Part shown: positions 18,865-25,716 of the stretch, piece by piece
How the letters are laid out: every line of letters starts with the position of its first letter
Numbering within the stretch: the stretch's first letter is position 1
IMG/VR virus record: IMGVR_UViG_3300020469_000145
Coordinates: 1-33,311 of that record
DNA length: 33,311 nucleotides
From: a virus
Strand: one strand, 5' to 3'
Program-made: the position numbers and the translations under genes
Notes under the pieces: generated by a model
Databases searched by the model: none
What the model was told of the DNA's origin: nothing
Seen by the model: only the letters and a program-made list of their open reading frames with translations

Positions 18865-21221
18865 TGTCAGAGTCAAAATATATCGGTGCTAATGTAGCTA
18901 CCCAAACAGACACTTTCGCTTCATGGATTGAACGTACAAATCAAATGGTATTTGATATGAGTACAGTTGTAATAACTACCTTTGCAAATAGTACTGGAGG
19001 ACAAACAACTGGAAATGCTCATGTTAATGGTCTCTTTAGTGCTAATACTTTAATTGCAAAAGATATAATTAGAGGTGGTACAGTTAACTCATCAGGCTTA
19101 CTTACTGTAGGATCAAATACTATATTTGCAGCCAATTCCACTCTTAATATAAATTCTAATACAATAGTTGGCAATACAGCATTATTTAATAAAAAAGTTA
19201 CAACAACAGATAATACAGTATTTGGTGGTGCTAATACAACTATAACTTCTAATGTGACTATCAATAATACAAATACGAATATTACTGGGGCTCAAATATC
19301 CTCAACATCAAATGTAAGTTTGACAGGGGCAAATATTCATATTGTTTCTACAGCGGTAGATATTACATCTAATACACTTATTTCTGGTGATTTAACAATA
19401 GATTCAGGCAATTTAGTTACAACCAGTAATGTAAGTATGACATCATCTAATGTAGAAATAACAGGTGGTGAGTTAGGAATATCATCAAATGTTACTATTA
19501 CTAATGCAAATGTATCTATAAGTTCTTCAGATGATACTTCAATTTCAGCAACAAAAATATCATTAACATCTGCAAATGTGGCCATAAGTGGTGGAGAATT
19601 AAATGTAACATCTAATGCCTCCCTATCTGGAGACTTATCGGTAGGTGGTAATCTAGATATAACTGGTGTATCAACACTTTCTTCTAATGTATCTATCGGT
19701 GAAAAATTAGCTGTTACTGGCGCTGTCACACTCTCTAACACTGCTAACATTGCTGGAGCCACAACTATTACTAATACTTTAGCAGTAAGTGGAAATACTA
19801 ATATATCCGATCAGTTAACTGTTACAAATAATACTGCATTAAATTCTGCATTATCTGTTTCAGGTGTTACGACAATATCTTCAAATACTATTACAAGACA
19901 AGTTGCCCCAAGTGCTACAAACACATATAACATAGGAGCCACAACTAAAGCATATGCAAATGGTTTTATCAATTATATAACTACACGCCAAATTGCTGCT
20001 AATGGAGTAAATATTAGTGGAGGTAATATTGGAGCAAGTGGTTCATTAAATGCAAATGGAGGAATATCCGTAGCTGCAAACACTACTGCTAATGCATTTC
20101 AAGTTGATACATCAACAGGAAATATAGATACAATTGGAAATTTGGAAGTTGATGGAACAGCTAATATTGGAAGTAATGTTACTATACATGGATCTAATAC
20201 TGTAATTACAGGACATCTTAGAGTAGAAGAGGATATGGAAGTTGTTGGTAATATTATATTCACATCCAACACAAGTGCTACAGACTTTACTATAACAAAT
20301 GATACAGCTATAGGTGCAAACAACGATTCAGTTTTAACAATTAATGCAAGGGTCAATACAAATATTATACCTACGGACACCGATACATACGATTTAGGTA
20401 GTACTGCTAAAAGATGGAAGAATGTACATTCTCAGTCAATTAACTCCTCTAACGCTACTATTGAAAATATTTCAGTTACAGCTGACTTAGCTGTTGCCGG
20501 AAACACAGTTTTAGGGGATAATAGTGGGGATGTCATTGATACGAAAGGATCCTTTGCAAACAATGTAGTACCTACAAGTAATACTCTATCATTAGGATCT
20601 ACAACAAAAAGATGGACAGTGTATGCAAACACTGTGCATCTATCGGGTAATGGTTCTACTCATATAGTAGATACAGATGCAGATTCTACAACACCGATAA
20701 ATGTTAGAGTTGCAAATACAAGTATTGGTAATAGTGGCTTGGTAATAAGTTCAAACAATACACATTCATATCAAGTATGGCATGAAAATAATGATGGAGC
20801 GACTAGTGGATTGGATGCAGATTTATTAGACGGTCAAGAAGGATCATATTATAGGAATGCATCAAATATTTCTTCTGGAACATTAGTAGCTGCCCGATTG
20901 GCTACATCAGGAGTTTCAGCTGGAACATATGGAAGTGCTTCTGCAGTACCACAATTCACTGTAGATAATAAAGGAAGAATAACAAGTGTATCAGATGTAT
21001 CAGTAGCAGGTGTTGATTCGCTTACATGGCAAAATAGTAATAATACATTAGAAGTAGGTTTATCAAGTGGTGCTACACTCAAAGAAACAATAGACACTTT
21101 TGATTCTGTTACAAACTTCAATGCTAATCTTGTTTTAAGTACATCAGCTAGAATCGTTGATAGTACAGGAGCAAAATTAGAAATATTATTTGCAAATGGT
21201 GATGTAGCCTGGCCACAATAA
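18864..21221 (+). CDS. Tail-fibre protein with long beta-repeat shaft (785 aa)
   Basis: This is a probable tail fibre. Residues 1-60 ('MSESKYIGANVATQTDTF', 'WIERTNQMVFDMSTVV') look like a conserved attachment head. Residues about 60-490 are repeats of the type S-N-V-T-I / L-T-V-x-G-N, giving a long beta shaft. Around 340-370 and 498-600 occur three variants of a module 'NTNIIPTDTDTYDLGST' plus 'KRWKNVHSQSI', which also occurs in the 963-residue fibre. Residues about 633-720 contain 'LDADLLDGQEGSYYRNASN' and 'VPQFTVDNKGRITSV', a module widespread in phage tail fibres. The gene overlaps the preceding 64-residue gene and ends 12 bases before the next. The tip ('SARIVDSTGAKLEIL') is not recognised. 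Confidence 0.85.
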   Translation: MSESKYIGANVATQTDTFASWIERTNQMVFDMSTVVITTFANSTGGQTTGNAHVNGLFSANTLIAKDIIRGGTVNSSGLLTVGSNTIFAANSTLNINSNTIVGNTALFNKKVTTTDNTVFGGANTTITSNVTINNTNTNITGAQISSTSNVSLTGANIHIVSTAVDITSNTLISGDLTIDSGNLVTTSNVSMTSSNVEITGGELGISSNVTITNANVSISSSDDTSISATKISLTSANVAISGGELNVTSNASLSGDLSVGGNLDITGVSTLSSNVSIGEKLAVTGAVTLSNTANIAGATTITNTLAVSGNTNISDQLTVTNNTALNSALSVSGVTTISSNTITRQVAPSATNTYNIGATTKAYANGFINYITTRQIAANGVNISGGNIGASGSLNANGGISVAANTTANAFQVDTSTGNIDTIGNLEVDGTANIGSNVTIHGSNTVITGHLRVEEDMEVVGNIIFTSNTSATDFTITNDTAIGANNDSVLTINARVNTNIIPTDTDTYDLGSTAKRWKNVHSQSINSSNATIENISVTADLAVAGNTVLGDNSGDVIDTKGSFANNVVPTSNTLSLGSTTKRWTVYANTVHLSGNGSTHIVDTDADSTTPINVRVANTSIGNSGLVISSNNTHSYQVWHENNDGATSGLDADLLDGQEGSYYRNASNISSGTLVAARLATSGVSAGTYGSASAVPQFTVDNKGRITSVSDVSVAGVDSLTWQNSNNTLEVGLSSGATLKETIDTFDSVTNFNANLVLSTSARIVDSTGAKLEILFANGDVAWPQ

Positions 21222-21233
21222 GGATTTTATATT

Positions 21234-22619
21234 ATGGGCAATCCATTAAAATTAATTAGAACTGGAAATGTATCAGTTGACATTCAGGAAATGTCAAATA
21301 ATGATATGAACTATATTACCCATCTGGTATTAAGAAAAGTTGCATTAGAATCAGATCTAAGTACAGGAGCTTTAAATGTATCAGGTGTTGGTACAACTGT
21401 TGGATTGTTTTCAGATACAGCACAAATTGAAGCAATTGGCCAACGGGAAGCAACAGGAGCATTTGTTACAACTACAACAACGTTATCTCAAAATCTTCAA
21501 TCAGTTTCAGAAACGACCGTATCGCCTTTGGAATTAATAAACAAACAGCCTAAACCTATATCAAGTGCTAATTTAGATAGTAATATTATATCATATATTT
21601 CTTCTAATTTAGCCAACACATCAACACCATCGATAAGTCAATATTATCTTTCAACTTCTAGCCCTGCCTTTTCAGGCACATGGGTACAAGTTGCAACATT
21701 AGAAAATACATTTGGAGGTAATAGTGGAGCTTCTTCTGAAACAATAGGCTTGTGGAAAAAAACAAATGATTCAATACCTACTACAATCAGACCATTAAAA
21801 TTAGGTGCCAATGGTACAATACAAGAAATGAGTGATGTTGAAATAGAAACATTAACAGATAGATATAGAAATAGAATTATACAAACAGGGATTGGTAAAT
21901 ATTCTTTATCAACTACACCACCAGCAACAGGAACATGGGTACAAGCAGGTAGCACATTTATTGATACAAGACAGCAAGTTACAGCAAATTCATATGTCGG
22001 AACATTTGCAGGTACATATAATAGAACATATACAGGTTTATTTACTGGTGTATTTCAAAATTCATTTACTAGGTTGTATACTGGTATGTATTCCAAAAAT
22101 TATACGAGGCTATATACAGGTCAATATACAGGACAATTTACTGGTATGTACCAAGGTTTAGTTCAGAATAATTATGCTCGAAACTTTAGTAGGGTACGAA
22201 ATGCAAACTTTACTCGTGATTATACAGGTGTGGCTAGGACTCAAACTTTTACTAGACATGTCACTTATGCATTTAGAAGGACAGTAGCTTTTCCATATAC
22301 AAGAGCTTATTTCAATAATTTCACAAAAGCATATACAGCTGCATATGCAGGAACATATACTGGGTTATTTACTGGGCTCTATTCAAGAAATTACACAGGA
22401 ATATATAGTAAACAATTTACTGGTCAATTTGCAAGGTCATATTCAAAAGCATATACAGGACAATTTGCTCGATCGTATACAGGTCAGTTTACAGGACAAT
22501 ACTCTAAAAATTTTACAAGACAATATACTGGAAATTATACTGGGAATTATACTAGTGATACAGTATCAAGTTCAACACAAAATATCTCAACAATAGCATT
22601 ATGGTTAAGGGTGGCTTAA
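21234..22619 (+). CDS. Fibre-associated protein with 47 tetrapeptide repeats (461 aa)
   Basis: Residues 1-130 form an N-terminal domain ('MGNPLKLIRTGNVSVDIQEM'), probably for attachment. Residues 137-177 carry a module with 'YYLSTSSPAFSGTWVQVA' and 'ETIGLWKKT'. A second copy starts at residue 223 ('YSLSTTPPATGTWVQAG') and ends at the C-terminus ('STIALWLRVA'). Between these two halves, residues 254-442 are a nearly perfect array of four-residue units with consensus aromatic-Thr-Gly/Arg-x, for example 'YTGQ', 'FTGL', 'YSKN', 'FARS'. By hand, 42 of 47 units begin with Tyr or Phe, 32 have Thr or Ser second, and 38 have Gly, Arg or Lys third. An AAGGA ribosome binding site is present. Location between fibre genes suggests a virion role; function is unknown. 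Confidence 0.8.
   Translation: MGNPLKLIRTGNVSVDIQEMSNNDMNYITHLVLRKVALESDLSTGALNVSGVGTTVGLFSDTAQIEAIGQREATGAFVTTTTTLSQNLQSVSETTVSPLELINKQPKPISSANLDSNIISYISSNLANTSTPSISQYYLSTSSPAFSGTWVQVATLENTFGGNSGASSETIGLWKKTNDSIPTTIRPLKLGANGTIQEMSDVEIETLTDRYRNRIIQTGIGKYSLSTTPPATGTWVQAGSTFIDTRQQVTANSYVGTFAGTYNRTYTGLFTGVFQNSFTRLYTGMYSKNYTRLYTGQYTGQFTGMYQGLVQNNYARNFSRVRNANFTRDYTGVARTQTFTRHVTYAFRRTVAFPYTRAYFNNFTKAYTAAYAGTYTGLFTGLYSRNYTGIYSKQFTGQFARSYSKAYTGQFARSYTGQFTGQYSKNFTRQYTGNYTGNYTSDTVSSSTQNISTIALWLRVA
21993..22559 (+). repeat. In-frame tetrapeptide-coding repeat array (12-base period, about 47 units)
   Basis: This 567-base array encodes 189 residues: 47 units of four codons, with one unit (ARTQT) one residue longer. 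The most regular stretch is after about 22350. Codons vary freely between units (TTT/TTC, TAT/TAC, ACA/ACT, GGT/GGA/GGG), so the period is kept at protein level rather than by recent DNA duplication. The central units around 22180-22330 are the most diverged. Confidence 0.9.
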
Positions 22620-22621
22620 AT

Positions 22622-23038
22622 ATGAAATATATCAATCCAAGATGGTTAATACCAGAAACAAGAAAACAAATAGAAGTCGATTGTTTAAATAATGATGGGA
22701 CAAGACAACGTAGTATTATTCCAAGAGATGAGCGTAATAGTGATTATCAATCTTTATTAATACAACATAGTATTGAAATAATTGAAAAAAACACTCAAGA
22801 ATCTGTGAGAATATGGAGAGAAGAAAAGGCGCGTAGGGATCAGGAGGATAGAGAAAAAGATGAGCGAGCTCACAATGAAGCACTCTTTCTTGCTAAATTA
22901 GAAATATTTGATATGGATGAAGTGAAGAATTCAACCAATAAAGATTTAAAAAGACAAATCAGGAAATCCAAAAATAAAACTGAAGTTTTAATTAATGCTA
23001 TTATTGGTATAATAAATGAACGAAACAAGACCAACTAA
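22622..23038 (+). CDS. Hypothetical protein, charged C-terminal region (138 aa)
   Basis: The likely start is the ATG at 22622, three bases after the preceding stop; an ATG at 22601 would lie inside the upstream gene and add seven residues. The N-terminus 'MKYINPRWLIPETRKQIEVD' is followed by a short beta region. A very charged helix ('RIWREEKARRDQEDREKDER', about 67-86) leads to a C-terminal segment ('AKLEIFDMDEVKNSTNKDLK' then 'RQIRKSKNKTEVL') that resembles tail-linked proteins encoded beside fibres in marine T4-like phages. No enzyme motif is seen. It overlaps the glycosyltransferase gene by 23 bases. It might be a fibre-assembly helper; function is unknown. Confidence 0.65.
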   Translation: MKYINPRWLIPETRKQIEVDCLNNDGTRQRSIIPRDERNSDYQSLLIQHSIEIIEKNTQESVRIWREEKARRDQEDREKDERAHNEALFLAKLEIFDMDEVKNSTNKDLKRQIRKSKNKTEVLINAIIGIINERNKTN

Positions 23039-23756
23039 AGGATTTATGTACTCTGCAACACGCAGAGAACCATATCTTCATAGTGCAATATACTCAGCTG
23101 AAACTCTTAAAGATTATTATCCTGATGCGAATATCATAATATATACTGAAGAAAGATGGAGACATATAGCAGAAAAAGCTGATGTTTTTAACACAATTGT
23201 TACTGATTGTCCATATGATCAACGTACTAAACTTTATATGTTACAACATACTCCATTTAATAAGACATTTTATATTGACGCTGATACAGAAATTATGCAT
23301 GAAGATATTAAAAATATATTTAATGAACTTCCAGATACTTCTGATATATGTATTACTAATATTAGAGATTATTCAGGTGCAGAAGTATATTTAACAAAAG
23401 ATAAAATTCAAAGTCATAAAATGATACATCATTGTGGTGTATTTGGCTATTGGAATAGACCTCATATATTAAAATTTATGAAAAGATGGTATGAGCAATA
23501 TCATTTTCAAAAAACCAAATCCTTTGAAATAGCAAACCCAAAATATTTATATAGTGTTAGACAGTGGGATCAATTTGCATGGTGGTACTTACTAAATGAA
23601 GAAAAATGTAATATTAAAATTAATATAATGAATGATGATGCAAGGTGGAATTTTATACACAATTACAAATCAAATGAAACAAAATCTGATATTGTTATAT
23701 ATCATCATACTTTAGTGGAAGAATGGATGAATGAACAAATTAAAAATAAAAAATAA
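23016..23756 (+). CDS. GT-A type glycosyltransferase (246 aa)
   Basis: This is a putative nucleotide-sugar-dependent glycosyltransferase. The N-terminus has the Rossmann-like start of GT-A enzymes ('KGFMYSATRREPYLHSAIYS', then 'YYPDANIIIYTEERW'), and the metal-binding D-x-D motif is D88-A89-D90 in 'KTFYIDADTEIMHED'. Downstream come 'HHCGVFGYWNRPHILKFMKR' and 'VRQWDQFAWWYLL', which correspond to the acceptor side, where a conserved Asp after W is usual. The start at 23016 keeps the complete first strand; an ATG at 23046 would cut it. No signal peptide or membrane helix is visible, so it acts in the host cytoplasm. It overlaps its neighbours by 23 and 26 bases, so it is coupled with them. Donor and acceptor cannot be predicted. 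Confidence 0.75.
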   Translation: MNETRPTKGFMYSATRREPYLHSAIYSAETLKDYYPDANIIIYTEERWRHIAEKADVFNTIVTDCPYDQRTKLYMLQHTPFNKTFYIDADTEIMHEDIKNIFNELPDTSDICITNIRDYSGAEVYLTKDKIQSHKMIHHCGVFGYWNRPHILKFMKRWYEQYHFQKTKSFEIANPKYLYSVRQWDQFAWWYLLNEEKCNIKINIMNDDARWNFIHNYKSNETKSDIVIYHHTLVEEWMNEQIKNKK

Positions 23757-24396
23757 AAACATAAATGATATTCTTTTAAATATACAAAATTCTATACTAT
23801 CAGTTGATGAGCAACTATTATATGATATTGCATATGAAAATAGGTTGGGAAGAAATGGTAAGAAATTTAACAAAAGTCTTGATATAAAAAGTGGAACAAG
23901 TTGGGATTATCATAAACATTTAATAGTAGAAGATCAAAATGGTAATCATAGTGGATGGCCTGATTGCTCGATGCTTGTTGATTATAAAAATATCTATGAT
24001 GAAAGAATAAATAGAAATGAAACAATACGTCATTGTGAAGACTTAACTTTAGAATTAGGAGCATCTAATAATTCATTAGCATGCTATTATCCTAAAAATG
24101 GTTATATAGGATGGCATCATAATGCAAATGCACATGGTTATAACGTATTATTTACATATAATGATTGTAATGGTGGTTACTTTGAAGAATATGATATTAA
24201 ATCAGATAAATATATAAGACATAAAGATGGAATAGGATGGACAGCAAAGACTGGATATTTTGGATCGCATAGGGAACCAGAAAAAAAAGTTTGGCACTGT
24301 GCAGCTAATCATAAAGGTAGAAGAATAACAATATCTTATATTATTGATCAATATGATATGTGGATGGATATGATAGATGAACTGGATAATAATTGA
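23731..24396 (+). CDS. Probable 2OG-Fe(II) oxygenase-fold protein (221 aa)
   Basis: The C-terminal half resembles phage 2-oxoglutarate/Fe(II)-dependent oxygenases. 'YYPKNGYIGWHHNANAHGYN' (residues 119-138) would hold the first metal ligand (H129) in an H-x-N arrangement, where most family members have H-x-D/E. 'KVWHCAANHKGRRITISYII' (186-205) would supply the distal His (H189) and the 2OG-binding Arg (R197 or R198). 'TAKTGYFGSH' lies between. The N-terminal 100 residues are unrecognised and basic at the start. Such enzymes hydroxylate proteins, nucleic acids or small molecules. The gene overlaps the upstream glycosyltransferase by 26 bases and the opposite-strand one by 56 bases. The missing acidic ligand means activity is uncertain; the fold call is moderate. 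Confidence 0.5.
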   Translation: MNKLKIKNKNINDILLNIQNSILSVDEQLLYDIAYENRLGRNGKKFNKSLDIKSGTSWDYHKHLIVEDQNGNHSGWPDCSMLVDYKNIYDERINRNETIRHCEDLTLELGASNNSLACYYPKNGYIGWHHNANAHGYNVLFTYNDCNGGYFEEYDIKSDKYIRHKDGIGWTAKTGYFGSHREPEKKVWHCAANHKGRRITISYIIDQYDMWMDMIDELDNN

Positions 24397-25036
24397 ATAT
24401 CCAATGATTTTTATCTAAAGATAAAAAAAAGTTTCCACCTGTTTTGTTTAATAAACACACATGCATATCCTTTTGTTCCCTTCTAATTTTTTGTTGGTCT
24501 AGATAAGAATATACCTTTAAGTCATGAAAATATCGAGTACTTTTTTTACCCAATATATTATAAAAAAATCTATCCATTGACCAAAAAGGATACCAATCCC
24601 CTCGTTCTATTGCTTTAGATATTTTTTTGTATTGATTGGATTCTCTATTAATATACATTATTGAAGAATTTATAAATGTAGGTTGAGCAATATCATCCAT
24701 ATTAGAATCATCCCCCCACTCTGGATTTATAAACAATAACGCATTTGATTCTATTTTGTTAAAGCTATATCTACTCTGTATAATAATATCTAAATCCAAG
24801 GCTATAAACTCATTAGGTAATGGAAGAATCGGATTAAAATAATGTAACTTATTCCAAGCCCCTTCATATTCACTTTTTGGCACCATATATTGTTGTATTT
24901 TATTATTAATATTTCTATAGCGATCTGTAATGCATATAAAATGATCTATCTTGTTATATTTAAAAACCATATGATATAAAGCATCAACATAAGCATTATT
25001 ATACTTATCACCAAAATTCACACACACGTATTTCAT
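24341..25036 (-). CDS. Second GT-A type glycosyltransferase (231 aa), opposite strand
   Basis: This is the only convincing minus-strand gene here. The N-terminus 'MKYVCVNFGDKYNNAYVDAL' plus 'DHFICITDRY' matches a glycosyltransferase type common in marine phages. 'GAWNKLHYFNP' (59-69) and the metal-binding D81-L82-D83 in 'FIALDLDIIIQSRY' follow. Later come 'FINSSIMYINRES' and 'WYPFWSMDRFFYNIL' (donor/acceptor site, Asp-Arg), and 'CLLNKTGGNFFLSLDKNHWI' near the end. GTGGA lies just before its ATG on the minus strand. Its last 53 coding bases lie antisense to the end of the oxygenase-like gene. Because it is reversed within a + strand late operon, it may be expressed at another time or have been acquired separately. 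Confidence 0.75.
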   Translation of the reverse strand: MKYVCVNFGDKYNNAYVDALYHMVFKYNKIDHFICITDRYRNINNKIQQYMVPKSEYEGAWNKLHYFNPILPLPNEFIALDLDIIIQSRYSFNKIESNALLFINPEWGDDSNMDDIAQPTFINSSIMYINRESNQYKKISKAIERGDWYPFWSMDRFFYNILGKKSTRYFHDLKVYSYLDQQKIRREQKDMHVCLLNKTGGNFFLSLDKNHWIFNYYPVHLSYPSTYHIDQ

Positions 25037-25055
25037 AATCCACCATTTAATATAA

Positions 25056-25063
25056 GCTAAATA
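25056..25063 (+). promoter_or_regulatory. Candidate late promoter (GCTAAATA) before the second fibre cluster
   Basis: GCTAAATA stands in the 73-base divergent gap between the minus-strand glycosyltransferase and the + strand structural genes, 46 bases before the ATG at 25110. It is the CTAAATA form of the T4-type late promoter. An AAGAGGG ribosome binding site (25096-25102) follows. The transcription restart after the reversed gene makes a promoter here likely. The opposite strand reads ATTATAAATT at 25079-25088, one mismatch from TATAAATA, which could serve the minus-strand gene. Confidence 0.55.
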
Positions 25064-25109
25064 TATATATTATATAGTAATTTATAATAGAAGTCAAGAG
25101 GGTTATACG

Positions 25110-25454
25110 ATGGCAGCAAAAGCTAATCTTATTATAGATCAGGGAAGCAAATTTAATATTGTGGTAAATATTACTGAAATGTCTGGGGATATTTTTAATC
25201 TGACTGATCATACATCAGCATGTCATTTTAGAAGAACATATTCTTCTAGTAATTTTTTTACTATCACAACAAATATAACAAATCCAACTGGAGGTGTTAT
25301 GGAATTAAGTATGACATCATCAGAAACCAATGTTGTTCCAGCTGGAAGATATGTTTATGATGTTGAAGTTTACAACACGTTAAATAGTAACAATGCAACA
25401 CGTGTATTAGAAGGTTTAGTAACTGTAACACCAGGTGTAACAAGAGGAAACTAA
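25110..25454 (+). CDS. Small beta-rich virion structural protein (114 aa)
   Basis: This is a short protein with alternating hydrophobic strands: 'ANLIIDQGSKFNIVVNITEM', 'GGVMELSMTSSETNVVPAGR', 'YVYDVEVYN' and 'RVLEGLVTVTPGVTRGN'. The pattern (dense beta strands, P-A-G-R-Y-V-Y-D turn, terminal G-x-V-x-V-T-P-G-V-T-R) resembles the immunoglobulin-like/BppU-type N-terminal domains that link baseplate and fibre in several phages and that occur as separate small proteins in marine T4-like phages. It is the first gene of the second fibre cluster and has a strong ribosome binding site. The next gene starts two bases after its stop. A role as a baseplate-fibre connector is inferred. Confidence 0.65.
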   Translation: MAAKANLIIDQGSKFNIVVNITEMSGDIFNLTDHTSACHFRRTYSSSNFFTITTNITNPTGGVMELSMTSSETNVVPAGRYVYDVEVYNTLNSNNATRVLEGLVTVTPGVTRGN

Positions 25455-25455
25455 A

Positions 25456-25716
25456 ATGGCAATAGATACAAATCCAGGAATCAACGCAAATACTACCACC
25501 GTATTCAGAAGTGGTAAAACAGCAATTGCTAAAGTTCAAACAGCAACACCAGAACAAGTATCCAGAATTATGTTTGGAAGTGCTGGTATAAAACAACAAG
25601 TTGTTTTTCAAGGCGATGCTACTATTAGCAATGAAGCAGCTACTAGTTTAGTTTATGATGTTGAATCCAATACGTTTTTAGTTCAGAAAGTTAGTGTACA
25701 CGGCGGATTTTTCTAA
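25456..25716 (+). CDS. Small structural protein (86 aa)
   Basis: I do not recognise a named family. The N-terminus is Asn/Thr-rich ('MAIDTNPGINANTTTVFRSG'). The middle ('EQVSRIMFGSAGIKQQVVFQ') and the end ('SLVYDVESNTFLVQKVSVHG' then GFF) are beta-rich. The C-terminal G-G-F-F is similar to the D-G-G-x-F ends of two fibre proteins further on. It lies two bases after the preceding gene and overlaps the next fibre gene by one base (TAATG), so all three are probably made together and assembled into the same structure. Confidence 0.6.
   Translation: MAIDTNPGINANTTTVFRSGKTAIAKVQTATPEQVSRIMFGSAGIKQQVVFQGDATISNEAATSLVYDVESNTFLVQKVSVHGGFF

Noticed and set aside
19019-20632. Several minus-strand open frames (for example 19337-19762, 141 residues) opposite the 785-residue fibre
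   Set aside because: Val/Leu/Thr-rich antisense shadows produced by repetitive Asn/Thr/Ser/Val codons on the + strand. No start signals, and similar shadows occur opposite every fibre gene.
21892-22596. Two + strand open frames (21892-22161 and 22345-22596) in another frame across the tetrapeptide array
   Set aside because: Their Leu/Gln/Ile-rich translations simply mirror the 12-base period of the array read one base off; there is no ribosome binding site and no independent coding signature.
24408-24427. AT-only hairpin TTTTTATC / GATAAAAA as terminator of the oxygenase-like gene
   Set aside because: The stem is entirely weak pairs except one, no T-run follows on the + strand, and it lies in the coding sequence of the minus-strand glycosyltransferase, whose Asp/Lys/Ser codons explain it.
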